The notes: generated from the sequence alone by a model not told the origin. Counted from the stretch's first letter, positions 44,101-53,695 are shown. The stretch is 64,000 nt of DNA from Paraglaciecola hydrolytica (GCF_001565895.1 NZ_LSNE01000007.1:1-64000), one strand, 5' to 3'. Translations and numbers: made by a program.

Positions 44101-45333
44101 ATGCGGATAAAGTTGAGTACTCAAGGAATAGTGTTAGGTTTTATGCTGACACTGTTAGTTCTCTTAGGCTTTTATCATCATAATATCCAACGTTTATCTA
44201 CCGCTATAACCCTCTACGACGCTGACAAAATCGCCCACAACTTTCTGAGTATGTACCAACACTTTACGGCCAAACGTATTGAAGCCAGCGCTAAACCTTT
44301 TTATTTTGCAGTACATTACCAAAGCTTGCCCGAAACCTTTGAATATGAGGGGGAAACCCTATCGCTTGAGACGTTTTTAAGCGATACACAAACTCACGGC
44401 CTGATGGTGATTAAAGCGGGTGAGATAGTGTCTGAGCAGTATTTTTTAGAAAACAAAGCGGACAAACAGCATATTTCTTTTTCATTGGCTAAATCCTTTG
44501 TGTCGGCTTTGGTTGGCATTGCGATTAACGAAGGACATATCCAAAGTATTGAGCAACAAGTGACTGACTATGTACCAGAACTTATCGGTACTGGTTATGA
44601 CGGAGCGCGGATAAAAGACGTATTGCAAATGTCTTCGGGTGTGAAATTTAATGAAGACTACGGAGACTTTTTTTCTGACATTAATCGTTTTTCTCGTGCC
44701 ATCGCTTTTGGTACCTCACTGGATAGTTTTAGTGCTTCGTTAACGCGTGAGCATGAGCCAGGCACCTATCATCATTATGTCAGCATAGATACTCAGGTTT
44801 TAGGTATGATCCTGACAAGGGCAACCGGTCGTAGTTTAAGTGATTATCTGCATGAAAAAATCTGGCAACCTATGGGCATGCAAGATCCTGCTTATTGGTT
44901 AGCAGATGATCAAGGTGTGGAACTGGCACTAGGTGGCTTAAACGTCACATTGCGTGATTATGCCAAATTTGGTTGGTTATATTTACATCAAGGTCGCTGG
45001 CTAAATGCCCGTGGTGAAAGCATGCAAATCGTGCCACAACAATGGGTCTTAAACTCAGTTACCCCTGATGCACCACACCTACAAGCTGGCGAAAACAATC
45101 CGGCTTCAAGTTCGGTTGATGGTTATGGGTATCAATGGTGGATCCCACTCGGTGCTGAGGATGAATTTATGGCCAAGGGTATTTATGGGCAGTACATTTA
45201 TATTGATCCTGATCAGGACTTGGTGATAGTTAAAAACTCTGCCAACCCACATTATACCGACAAAACCCAGCAGTGGGGAGCAAAAACGATAGCCTTATTT
45301 CGAGCTATCAGTCGACATTTTGCTGAGCCTTAG
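44101..45333 (+). CDS. Serine hydrolase of the beta-lactamase class C family
   Basis: About 410 residues with an N-terminal hydrophobic anchor or signal (GIVLGFMLTLLVLLGFY). The nucleophile is in SLAKS (S-x-x-K) near residue 138, the second motif Y-x-x in HYVSIDTQVLGM near 220, and the C-terminal GYGYQWW near 345 resembles the esterase/amidohydrolase branch (6-aminohexanoate-dimer hydrolase-like) rather than true beta-lactamases. I start at 44101 because AAGGA is 5 bases upstream; the frame is open to 44056. Transcribed alone; substrate unknown. Confidence 0.83.
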   Translation: MRIKLSTQGIVLGFMLTLLVLLGFYHHNIQRLSTAITLYDADKIAHNFLSMYQHFTAKRIEASAKPFYFAVHYQSLPETFEYEGETLSLETFLSDTQTHGLMVIKAGEIVSEQYFLENKADKQHISFSLAKSFVSALVGIAINEGHIQSIEQQVTDYVPELIGTGYDGARIKDVLQMSSGVKFNEDYGDFFSDINRFSRAIAFGTSLDSFSASLTREHEPGTYHHYVSIDTQVLGMILTRATGRSLSDYLHEKIWQPMGMQDPAYWLADDQGVELALGGLNVTLRDYAKFGWLYLHQGRWLNARGESMQIVPQQWVLNSVTPDAPHLQAGENNPASSSVDGYGYQWWIPLGAEDEFMAKGIYGQYIYIDPDQDLVIVKNSANPHYTDKTQQWGAKTIALFRAISRHFAEP

Positions 45334-45466
45334 AAAGCCCATAGTTTACTGTGGATTAGTCGATGCCAAATCAATAATGAAATGTTATGCTCAAAAAACA
45401 CCATCAATACCAAGCTGAATAGGCAATATAATCAGTACTATTTAGCCAAACAAGGAAGAAACCAAG

Positions 45467-46798
45467 TTGTTAAACGTATTATTAGTCGATGACGACATTG
45501 AGTTTACGGATGTAGCTAGTCAGATCATTGAATTTCTCGGACATACGGTAGCAGCAGTGCAAAACCTGCAAGAAGCCCGTAATTTGTTGGAATATAATCA
45601 GTTTGATCACATATTTTTAGATTTTATGTTACCCGATGGTAGCGGATTACATCTAATTGATCATCTTACTCAAACAGGTTCAACATCCTACATTACGATG
45701 ATAACGGGCCACCCTTCGGTTAAAGGTATGCTGGCTGGTTTATGTGGCCCTAAAGTCGACTATTTGCTCAAACCTTTGCAAAGGGAAGATTTGGAATCGG
45801 CCTTAAATCGCAAATCCAGCAAACGTAAATCTACCACTCAACACACAGGGCCTAAGCGCCATTTTGGCTGTTTAATTGGTGAGTCTGAGTCCATGCGTAA
45901 TCTCTACACTATGATAGAGCGGGTCTCGCAAACCTCGGCTAACGTACTGTTAATGGGCGAAAGTGGGGTGGGTAAAGAAGTGGTGGCACAAGCTATTCAT
46001 AGCGCTAGCAAGATTGAAGGTCCGCTGGTGGCAACTAACTGTGGTGCTATGTCGAAAGAGTTGATTGGCAGCGAACTATTTGGTCATGAAAAAGGTTCTT
46101 TTACGGGGGCAGTGGCACAGAAAAAAGGGGTATTTGAACGTGCTAATAATGGCACTTTGTTTTTAGATGAAGTCACCGAAATGCCCATTGATATGCAACC
46201 TAATTTGTTGCGGGTATTAGAAACTAAAAAAGTCATTCGTGTTGGTGGTACAAGTGAAGTCAGTGTTAATTGCCGAGTCGTCTCGGCTACTAATCGTAAT
46301 TTAGCTGAACTGGCAGAAACTAAGGTGATGCGTGAAGACATCTACTTTCGATTAGCGGTGTTTCCTATTGATATTCCGCCACTGCGTGAACGTACCAGTG
46401 ATATTCCTTTATTGGCGCAAGTATTTCTGAGTGAGTTAAATGAAGAATATGGCGCGGCGCTCAAGTGGCAAGAAGCTCAATTGCAACGTTTAGCTGACTA
46501 CGAATGGCCGGGTAATGTGCGCGAATTACGACATACTGTGCATCGGTCTTTTATCATGTCTGATATGCAAGGTTCTGATGTTGCTTTACCTGAGAGTTTT
46601 AAATCACCTTTCGCCAAAGTGAGTAAACAGACTAATAGTATTAGTGCTGGGCAAACTATCGAAGATGTTGAAAAACAATTGATCACGGCCACCCTCACAA
46701 AAGTTGATGGTAATAAAACCCTCGCGGCAGAAATGCTCGGGATCAGTACTAAAACCTTGTACAACCGCTTACATGCCTACGGAGATTTTGATGACTGA
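45467..46798 (+). CDS. Sigma-54-dependent response regulator (NtrC family)
   Basis: 443 residues: receiver (1-120, phosphoacceptor D52 in FLDFMLPDG), AAA+ domain with Walker A GESGVGKEV near 170, the sigma-54 contact loop GSFTGA (usually GAFTGA) near 208, Walker B GTLFLDEV, and a Fis-type helix-turn-helix at the C-terminus (NKTLAAEMLGISTKTLYNRL). The TTG start has AAGGAAG 9 bases upstream. The next gene starts inside its last codons. It opens the signalling cluster and is probably controlled by one of the kinases that follow. Confidence 0.93.
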   Translation: MLNVLLVDDDIEFTDVASQIIEFLGHTVAAVQNLQEARNLLEYNQFDHIFLDFMLPDGSGLHLIDHLTQTGSTSYITMITGHPSVKGMLAGLCGPKVDYLLKPLQREDLESALNRKSSKRKSTTQHTGPKRHFGCLIGESESMRNLYTMIERVSQTSANVLLMGESGVGKEVVAQAIHSASKIEGPLVATNCGAMSKELIGSELFGHEKGSFTGAVAQKKGVFERANNGTLFLDEVTEMPIDMQPNLLRVLETKKVIRVGGTSEVSVNCRVVSATNRNLAELAETKVMREDIYFRLAVFPIDIPPLRERTSDIPLLAQVFLSELNEEYGAALKWQEAQLQRLADYEWPGNVRELRHTVHRSFIMSDMQGSDVALPESFKSPFAKVSKQTNSISAGQTIEDVEKQLITATLTKVDGNKTLAAEMLGISTKTLYNRLHAYGDFDD

Positions 46799-47006
46799 TA
46801 ACATCAAAGATCTCGCTCAACTAGTACACGATGCGCGTGGCCCATTAAATAAAATATCGATGAATGCCGAACTGGTTAAATTGGTATTAGAAAACGACCT
46901 GCCCAAAGAAAAAGCCTTGCAAGCCTTGCAGGCCATTATTAAAAATTGTCAGGACTGTAGTACTCATTTGCAGGCTATAACTGCTTTGGGGAAAGCGTCC
47001 AAATAG
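46791..47006 (+). CDS. Stand-alone HisKA-like (dimerization/phosphotransfer) miniprotein
   Basis: 71 residues. The stretch LAQLVHDARGPLNKISMNAELVKLVLE follows the H-box pattern of histidine kinases (H-[ED]-x-R-x-P-L-x-x-I) and is followed by a second helix, giving a bare DHp hairpin without any ATPase domain. Its start overlaps the end of the sigma-54 regulator gene (ATGACTGA), so they are translationally coupled. It could be a phosphotransfer or decoy partner for the regulator. Role inferred from motif and position. Confidence 0.7.
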   Translation: MTDNIKDLAQLVHDARGPLNKISMNAELVKLVLENDLPKEKALQALQAIIKNCQDCSTHLQAITALGKASK

Positions 47007-47049
47007 TTGGGCAGTTTGTTATACATTGAGCCAATTTAAGAGTTAAATA

Positions 47050-48543
47050 ATGCTGAAAATAAAATGGTTAGAAAATACTAAAATAAGCTGGGGGCTTATC
47101 AGCATAATAGTTATTGGGGTCATCTTTGCTAATGCCTTACTGGCGCGTAAGACCATTAATACCTTAGCTACCACTCAGGAAAGTTTGTTAAAGGCCAGTG
47201 ATATACTTAATGAACTCAACCGCCTGCATGTGCTGATTTTGTCTGCTGAATCTGGGCAACGAGGTTATTTACTGACCGAAAATGCGGAGTACCTTGCACC
47301 CTATGCTGATGCCTTAAGCGAACTGAATTTACAATTAAAAACGGTGGCGGCTATTCGTTCAGAGTTGCCAGGCCAGAAAGCTAAAATCGATACCTTACTT
47401 ACCCTCACTCAGGATAAATTAGATGAACTAACCACTTCGGTAGGTTTAGCCTTATCAGATCAAGAGCGCCAAGCCATAAAATTGGTGATGACAGGTAAAG
47501 GGCGTGAGCTGTATCGCGACATTCGGCAAACCTTTGAAGAAGTTGAAGGTACTGAAACACGTTATCGTCAGTTGCTGTTTACTAAATTGGCTGCAACTGA
47601 GCATGAAGCGCAGATAACTTTTATGATTTCAGCAATCACCAGCTCGCTGTTGTTAATTGGCATGGTATTTTTGGCTAGGTTGAATTTACGTATTGAACAA
47701 CAACATAAAGCCGAACTGATAGAGCAAAATGAAGTGTTGCAAAACAAGGTTGAAGAACGCACTGCTGAACTTAAGTTATATTCACAAGAGCTTAAATTGA
47801 GTAATCGTGAACTAGAAGATTTTGCCTTTGTAGCCTCACATGATCTACAGGAGCCTTTACGTAAAATCAGGGCCTTTGGTGATAGGCTGCAAACGAACTA
47901 TACCAGTATGTTGGATGACAGGGGCGCGGATTATATCAATCGTATGCGCAATGCTGCCGAACGTATGTCTGATTTGATTAATGATTTACTTGAGTTTTCG
48001 CGGATCACCACAAGGGGTAAAGACTTTGTCGCGACAGATCTAAATCAAACAATCACTACAGTATTAGATGATTTAGAAATAGCCATTACTGAATCAAACG
48101 CTAGAGTAGAACGTTGTGACTTACCTGAAGTCGATGCTGATCCCAGTCAAATGTACCAGTTGTTTCTTAATCTGATTTCGAATGCTGTCAAATTCAAAAA
48201 AGCGGATGTGCCAACAACAATTACCTTTAACTATCATCTTGAACACAGTGAACATGCCGACAAACTGGATGAGGATTGGCATATTATTACTATCAGTGAT
48301 ACCGGTATTGGCTTTGAACAAGAATATGCAGACAAGATTTTTTCACCCTTTCAACGTTTACATTCGCGCGAGGAATATAAAGGCACGGGGATTGGTTTAG
48401 CCGTGTGTCGGCGTATTGTTGAAAGGCATTTTGGTGTGATAACAGCAAGTAGCGAACCCGGTATTGGCTCGGTATTTACCATCAAAATATCTGCCAGCCT
48501 TATTAATTTACATTTAGACAGGGAGCAAAGAAATGCCATTTAG
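47050..48543 (+). CDS. CHASE3 membrane histidine kinase
   Basis: 497 residues. First membrane helix at about 15-35, a periplasmic CHASE3 domain (about 40-180, with SAESGQRGYLLTENAEYL), second helix near 190-208, a coiled coil (IEQQHKAELIEQNEVLQNKVEERTAELK), HisKA with the His in FVASHDLQEPLRKIRAFG near residue 275, and a HATPase with NLISNAVKFKK, GIGFEQEYADKIFSPFQRLH and GTGIGLAVCRRIV. The S-H-D-L-Q-E-P-L form is typical of phytochrome-like and Rcp1-partnered kinases, in line with the Rcp1-like receiver whose gene overlaps its end. Confidence 0.93.
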   Translation: MLKIKWLENTKISWGLISIIVIGVIFANALLARKTINTLATTQESLLKASDILNELNRLHVLILSAESGQRGYLLTENAEYLAPYADALSELNLQLKTVAAIRSELPGQKAKIDTLLTLTQDKLDELTTSVGLALSDQERQAIKLVMTGKGRELYRDIRQTFEEVEGTETRYRQLLFTKLAATEHEAQITFMISAITSSLLLIGMVFLARLNLRIEQQHKAELIEQNEVLQNKVEERTAELKLYSQELKLSNRELEDFAFVASHDLQEPLRKIRAFGDRLQTNYTSMLDDRGADYINRMRNAAERMSDLINDLLEFSRITTRGKDFVATDLNQTITTVLDDLEIAITESNARVERCDLPEVDADPSQMYQLFLNLISNAVKFKKADVPTTITFNYHLEHSEHADKLDEDWHIITISDTGIGFEQEYADKIFSPFQRLHSREEYKGTGIGLAVCRRIVERHFGVITASSEPGIGSVFTIKISASLINLHLDREQRNAI

Positions 48544-48994
48544 CAAAACGCGTTCAATAACCATTTTAATGGCTGATGATGATGAAGATGATCGTTTGTT
48601 AACCCAAGATGCCCTCAAAGAAAGTCGAGTACTAAACCAACTATATTGTGTTGAAGATGGTGTTGAGTTGCTCAAATACTTACGCCGTGAAGATAAATAT
48701 AGCGATAAAACCTTGTATCCCAAACCGGGACTCATTTTACTCGATTTGAATATGCCACGTATGGATGGGCGCGAAGCGCTACAGCAAATTAAGGCTGATC
48801 CACTGTTAAAAGGTATCCCTGTGGTTATCCTAACAACCTCTCAGCAAGAGGAAGACATGGTGAAAGGTTACGGTTTAGGTGCAGCATCCTATATTACCAA
48901 ACCCGTTAATTTTGAAGGTTTAGTGGGCTTGATGAAGGCGATAGGCAGTTATTGGGTTGAATTTGTTGAACTACCGAGTGACGACTGTGAATAA
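48533..48994 (+). CDS. Single-domain response regulator (Rcp1-like)
   Basis: 153 residues, receiver only. Acidic triad in LMADDDEDDRLL, phosphoacceptor Asp in ILLDLNMPRMDGREAL near residue 66, conserved Thr in VILTTS and Lys in YITKPVNF. It overlaps the upstream kinase gene by 11 bases. The extended beta-4/alpha-4 pattern and NMPRMDG are of the Rcp1 group served by H-D-L-Q-E-P-L kinases. It probably passes phosphate on to another domain in this cluster. Confidence 0.92.
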   Translation: MPFSKTRSITILMADDDEDDRLLTQDALKESRVLNQLYCVEDGVELLKYLRREDKYSDKTLYPKPGLILLDLNMPRMDGREALQQIKADPLLKGIPVVILTTSQQEEDMVKGYGLGAASYITKPVNFEGLVGLMKAIGSYWVEFVELPSDDCE

Positions 48995-49015
48995 GTTAGA
49001 CAGAGTAGCCTGAAA

Positions 49016-50998
49016 ATGGTGATTAAAAGCGCGCGTATTTTGTTGGTGGAGGATGATGAAGATGATTACATCCTCACCAGTGACTCGCTCGCACAACTTG
49101 AATCTTATTGTTTTGATATTGAGTGGGTAACGGATTCTAAACAGGCGCTCGATAAATTAATACACGACGATTTTGATATTTGTTTGCTGGATTATCAACT
49201 TGGGGCTCAAAGTGGTTTAGAGGTATTACGTCAGGCTGAACAAAAAAACTGTAATACCCCGATTATCATGCTTACCGGTCAAACCGATGACAGTTTAGAT
49301 AAATATGCCCTTGCGGCAGGCGCTGTCGATTATTTAAACAAAGATGAGATATCCACCGATCGTTTTGCCAGAGCCGTGCGTTATGCCCTAGCTCGAAATG
49401 ATGCGACCAAAGAACGTTTAGAGCGACTAAAAGCCGAAACCCAAAATCGCTCCAAAGACCGTTTTTTAGCGCATCTCAGCCATGAACTGCGTACTCCTCT
49501 TACCTCAATTTTGGGTTACACAGAATTATTACTCAACAGCGAAAAAGCCCAGCAGGCGGCTTCTGAACTGAATATTATTTTGAGTAATGGCAAACATTTG
49601 TTGAGTTTGTTAAACGATGTATTAGATCTATCTAAAATCGCCGCTGACAAACTAGAGCTTAATCCGAGCCAAATACAACTGGACAGTTTTATCGCTGATG
49701 TATTTTATTTATTGCAAATCAACGCCCAAGATAAAGGCTTAACTCTGGTTGTAGAAAGCACCTCACTTTTACCGGTAAGTATTTATGCTGATGCCACACG
49801 ATTACGCCAGATATTAATTAACCTGACCTACAACGCGATTAAATTTACTGAACAAGGGCAAGTCACGATCAAATTAGCCATGCAAGGTAGCGGGACTAAT
49901 GAGCAGTTGTCCTTTGCCGTACAGGATACTGGTATGGGGATCCCACCCGCCCGCCTGAATAGTATTTTTAAACCTTTTGAGCAAATCGAAGACATCGTTA
50001 CTCGTAAAGAATCTGGTGCGGGTCTGGGTTTGGCAATTTGTACCGAACTGGTAAAACGTATGGGGGGCGAGCTTGCTGTGGAGTCGCAACCTGGAGTAGG
50101 CAGTTGTTTTCGTTTTGCGATTACTCCTGGTGACATCACTCATGTCAGCAGGCAAATGTTAACCTTTGATAAAACTGCCCATGCAAATAAAACGGAATTT
50201 TTGCCCACCTTGAGCGGTAGAGTGCTAGTGGTAGACGATGCCAATGACATTCGACATTTAATCAAAAATATCTGTATTAATTTTGGTTTACAGACCGAAA
50301 CTGCGCGTAACGGTTTAATAGCTTTAGAGAAATGCCAGCAGTCAATGGCACAGCAACAACCTTATGATTTGGTGTTAATGGATGTGCATATGCCGGTGAT
50401 GGATGGCAGAGAAGCCATCGCCAAGATCCGTCAGTTAGGGTTTGAATCACCGGTGATTGCAGTGACTGCCGCTGCATTAAAAGGGGTTAAGCATTCGCTG
50501 TTAGCGATTGGATTTTCAGATGTATTGTACAAACCCCTCAATAAAACCGCCTTGTATCTGAGCCTAAGCCACTATTTATCTGACAGTGCTAAGTCAGACA
50601 GTGTTAAGTCTGAGAGTGGATTGGCTGATGAGCTTAAACACAGCCCTGCAGTATTACCCTACGATATCTTGTTGGTTGAAGATGATCACGACGCTGCTGA
50701 GATCACGCAACTGTTATTACAAAGTTTAGGCGCCACTGTGGCAGTGGCAGCCAATGCACAGGAGTGTTTAACCTTATTAAAAGGTCACAGTGTGTACGGC
50801 AAGATTTTATTGGATCTCCAACTACCTGATTTGGATGGCCTAAGTTTAGCGGCACAGATCAGGCTGCTGCATCCTGCGGCGGAAATTGTTGTTGTCAGTG
50901 GCTCACAGGTAAATCAGCTTGAATTAGACAAACTAGGTATTAAACAAGCCCTACTTAAACCTCTGAACCTGGCTAAGTTACAAAGCCTCCTGCATTAG
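49016..50998 (+). CDS. Hybrid histidine kinase with receiver-HisKA-HATPase-receiver-receiver layout
   Basis: 660 residues, cytoplasmic. N-terminal receiver (about 1-125; VEDDEDDYIL, CLLDYQLG), HisKA with FLAHLSHELRTPLTSILGY near 155, HATPase with NLTYNAIKF and GAGLGLAICTELVKRM, then receiver 2 (about 405-520; VLVVDDANDIRH, LVLMDVHMPVMDG) and receiver 3 (about 548-660; DILLVEDDHDAAE, ILLDLQLPDLDG). A Ser/Asp/Lys-rich linker (SDSAKSDSVKSES) joins the last two. Three receivers around one kinase allow several inputs and outputs. Final gene of the signalling cluster. Confidence 0.93.
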   Translation: MVIKSARILLVEDDEDDYILTSDSLAQLESYCFDIEWVTDSKQALDKLIHDDFDICLLDYQLGAQSGLEVLRQAEQKNCNTPIIMLTGQTDDSLDKYALAAGAVDYLNKDEISTDRFARAVRYALARNDATKERLERLKAETQNRSKDRFLAHLSHELRTPLTSILGYTELLLNSEKAQQAASELNIILSNGKHLLSLLNDVLDLSKIAADKLELNPSQIQLDSFIADVFYLLQINAQDKGLTLVVESTSLLPVSIYADATRLRQILINLTYNAIKFTEQGQVTIKLAMQGSGTNEQLSFAVQDTGMGIPPARLNSIFKPFEQIEDIVTRKESGAGLGLAICTELVKRMGGELAVESQPGVGSCFRFAITPGDITHVSRQMLTFDKTAHANKTEFLPTLSGRVLVVDDANDIRHLIKNICINFGLQTETARNGLIALEKCQQSMAQQQPYDLVLMDVHMPVMDGREAIAKIRQLGFESPVIAVTAAALKGVKHSLLAIGFSDVLYKPLNKTALYLSLSHYLSDSAKSDSVKSESGLADELKHSPAVLPYDILLVEDDHDAAEITQLLLQSLGATVAVAANAQECLTLLKGHSVYGKILLDLQLPDLDGLSLAAQIRLLHPAAEIVVVSGSQVNQLELDKLGIKQALLKPLNLAKLQSLLH

Positions 50999-51194
50999 TT
51001 TTTTGTTTTTGCACTCATTGAGTAATAGTTTCATCAGCCGTGTAAAAACTGCCTACTATCTAACGCTATTTATCATTTAATAACCACAAAATGTAAAATT
51101 AATCTTTAAAAATCATACTGTTATGTCATGGCCTTGAAGTGGCACATCCTTCGCATTGTTTAGGTTACTTCTAATAAATGCGAGTGAGAGCAGT

Positions 51195-51632
51195 ATGAAA
51201 ATTTTTGAAGCCATTCGTCAGGATCATGAAAAACAGCGCTTGTTAATGAAAGTACTGATGGAAACCTCTGGTGATAGTCCCAGTCGTAGTACCTTTTTTA
51301 AGGAGCTAAAAGCTGAATTGGCAAAACATGCTATCGCTGAAGAGCGCCACTTTTATGTACCACTAATGGCTAGTGATAACACCATTGAACCATCCAGACA
51401 TGCTATTGCTGAACATCACGAAATTGATGAATTGGTCGAAAAACTTGAGCAAACTGCCATGAGTTCATCGGCGTGGTTACTGCACATGAAAACCTTGCAA
51501 GAAAGAGTGTTGCATCATCTGAGCGAAGAAGAGCACGAATTTTTTCAGCAAGCGGGTAAGGTATTAAGCGCAGAGCAAAAAGACCAATTAGCCACGGCGT
51601 ATAAAAACGAAATGCTCTCACATCATGGGTGA
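51195..51632 (+). CDS. Hemerythrin-like HHE domain protein
   Basis: 145 residues, four-helix HHE cation-binding fold. Iron-ligand candidates are H11 in IRQDHEKQR, the H-x3-E of HAIAEERHF, HHEIDEL and the C-terminal HHLSEEEHEFF. Such proteins bind O2 or NO, or handle peroxides, at a di-iron site. I start at 51195 with GAGAG 6 bases upstream; the upstream codons to 51156 look non-coding. It follows the signalling cluster and ends in its own terminator. Confidence 0.85.
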   Translation: MKIFEAIRQDHEKQRLLMKVLMETSGDSPSRSTFFKELKAELAKHAIAEERHFYVPLMASDNTIEPSRHAIAEHHEIDELVEKLEQTAMSSSAWLLHMKTLQERVLHHLSEEEHEFFQQAGKVLSAEQKDQLATAYKNEMLSHHG

Positions 51633-51699
51633 TTAAGCGCATTCAGCTTAAGCAGCGCCAATTAGGCAAAAGTTTGTTGGGAAGGATTACCCAACATTT

Positions 51700-51743
51700 G
51701 ACTTGGTTAGCCCTCAGTTTACTGAGAGCGCCAAGTCTTTTTT
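51700..51743 (+). terminator. Rho-independent terminator after the hemerythrin-like gene
   Basis: ACTTGG (51701-51706) pairs with CCAAGT (51731-51736), with an inner CTCAG-TTTA-CTGAG stem, and TTTTTT follows. Confidence 0.75.
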
Positions 51744-51794
51744 GCTTGAAAGCTAAAGTTCCATTTCCCTTTAATTACAGCAATAGGAGCCGCT

Positions 51795-53411
51795 ATGTTT
51801 ATCATCAAATATTATCTTGCTGCGGCAATATTGAGTTTTGTGCTGGCATATTTTTCTACGTATTTTGTTTTCAATATTATTTTTATATGGATTGGTTTAT
51901 CACTGGCGGCGGTGAGTAGTGCCTATCTATTACAAATGCCGAGTATTTTTCGTAAAAAACAAGATGGTACTATACCGCTAACAATACGTTGGCTGTTTAT
52001 CCCGTTTTTAGCGGGTGTGCAGCTTTATAATCTTTGGGCGAGAAAACGTGACAAGGTGCCCGCTATACAACAAATAGACGACAAGTTATTTTTAGCATGT
52101 CGGCTTTTTTCTGCTGACATGCCCGAGCTACATGCTAAAGGTGTTAAAGCCTTGGTTGATGTTACCGCTGAATTTGATGGTTTAGACTGGACAGCTCACG
52201 CCGAGGATTTAGCTTACTTGAACGTACCTGTGCTTGATCATCAAAGCCCCAAAAAGCAAGACTTGATGCATGCCATGCACTGGATCGCCAATCAGCAACG
52301 TGCTGGCAAACCAGTGGTAGTGCATTGCGCGCTGGGGCGAGGGCGCTCGGTATTAGTGGTGGCGGCGTATTTATTGTGCCGTTACCCACAACTTAGCGTC
52401 GAACAAGCGCTTAAACGCATTAACGATATCCGGCAAACCGCGGCGCTGAATCGTTCGCAGCTTAAAGCTTTAATCAAAATTCATCGAAATGGTGGTTTAG
52501 ACTTGCGTAAACCTGCTTGGTTGATAGCTAATCCGGTATCCGGTGGGGCTAAATGGCAAATTTATAAAGAGGAAATAGAACAGCGTTTTGCTGGGCACTT
52601 TCAGCTTAAAATGGTTGAAACTACCAAACAAATAAGTGCGGGTGAGTTGGCGCAACAGGCTATCGCTGAAGGGGCGACCACCATTATTGCCTGTGGTGGC
52701 GACGGTACCTTGTCGGCAGTTGCTGCTGAATTAATTAATACCGAACTAACCCTCGGCATTATCCCCTTAGGTACAGCTAATGCCTTAGCCCATGTATTGT
52801 TTGGCCTAAAAAGTAAAATCATCCCGATAGAAGTGGCTTGTGAACATATCATTGCTGGGCAAGTGCAAAAGATTGATACCGCTTACTGCAACCAACATTT
52901 GGTACTGCTAGTGGTGGGTATTGGATTTGAGCAAAAAATGATTGCCTCTGCTGATCGTGAACAAAAAGATCAAGGTGGCCAACTGGCCTATTTACGTGCG
53001 CTGTGGGATGCCGTGAATCAAAATGAACCCCACACTTTGCATATCACCGTTGATCAACAAGCACCACAAACCATCGAAGCCTGCAGTTTAATTGTTGCTA
53101 ACGCCGCGCCGTTTTTAACCGTACTGGCGCAAGGTGGTGGAGAGCCAAATTTTCAAGATGGACAGTTAGACATTACCTGGCTACCCCCCAGAGATGATCC
53201 CCATGAGCATATCTACACCATGTCAGAGTTGGTCATGAGTGGCTTGTTTGAGGGATTTCAGCCAGAAAGTGTGGAATATACCAAAGCCCAAAAAATCAAA
53301 ATCAGCAGTGATAAACCCATAGATTATGTCATTGATGGTGAAAACTTTAAGGATGAAGAGTTAGTGATCTCCATTAATCCTTCTTCGCTAAACATACTGG
53401 TTAGCCAATAG
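51795..53411 (+). CDS. Membrane-anchored dual-specificity phosphatase fused to a diacylglycerol kinase
   Basis: 538 residues. Two hydrophobic helices at about 5-48 anchor it in the inner membrane. Residues about 90-235 form a dual-specificity (cysteine) phosphatase with the P-loop HCALGRGRS, giving C178 and R184 of the CX5R motif. Residues about 240-535 form a DAGK/lipid kinase catalytic domain with NPVSGGAKW and the ATP loop CGGDGTLSAVA near residue 300, then PLGTANALAH. Together it may dephosphorylate one lipid phosphate and phosphorylate another, or couple the two. Single gene with its own ribosome site (AGGAG). Confidence 0.88.
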   Translation: MFIIKYYLAAAILSFVLAYFSTYFVFNIIFIWIGLSLAAVSSAYLLQMPSIFRKKQDGTIPLTIRWLFIPFLAGVQLYNLWARKRDKVPAIQQIDDKLFLACRLFSADMPELHAKGVKALVDVTAEFDGLDWTAHAEDLAYLNVPVLDHQSPKKQDLMHAMHWIANQQRAGKPVVVHCALGRGRSVLVVAAYLLCRYPQLSVEQALKRINDIRQTAALNRSQLKALIKIHRNGGLDLRKPAWLIANPVSGGAKWQIYKEEIEQRFAGHFQLKMVETTKQISAGELAQQAIAEGATTIIACGGDGTLSAVAAELINTELTLGIIPLGTANALAHVLFGLKSKIIPIEVACEHIIAGQVQKIDTAYCNQHLVLLVVGIGFEQKMIASADREQKDQGGQLAYLRALWDAVNQNEPHTLHITVDQQAPQTIEACSLIVANAAPFLTVLAQGGGEPNFQDGQLDITWLPPRDDPHEHIYTMSELVMSGLFEGFQPESVEYTKAQKIKISSDKPIDYVIDGENFKDEELVISINPSSLNILVSQ

Positions 53412-53569
53412 GCCAATGATGTTAAAAATTAGCGCTGGGTAATAGATTAATACTATGAATTAATTAAAAAATTAACCCGTCAGTCAGCTACATTTCGACT
53501 ATTCCTTTAGCGGATGTAGCATGCATCCTCACTAATAATTGTTAAAAGACATCACTGGGCCAAACCTAA

Positions 53570-53695
53570 GAATGCCCAGATGTTTTAGTTGCTATACATA
53601 ATGATAGTTCTGGTTTCATTATCCATGCTGGCGTCACTAGCAAGATTACAATTGAATGTTGTCCTTGGTGTGGTGCAAATCTAGGTAAAAGATAA
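53570..53695 (+). pseudogene. Remnant of a small zinc-ribbon protein
   Basis: An open stretch of 41 codons translates to CPDVLVAIHNDSSGFIIHAG and ends IECCPWCGANLGKR-stop. A C-terminal hydrophobic-CPWCG-L/N-L ending is common in short cassette-type proteins of unknown function, which also have an N-terminal CxxC that is missing here. A stop precedes the frame at once. I take it as a 3' fragment. The rest of the 396-base gap (53412-53807) shows no other gene. Confidence 0.4.
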
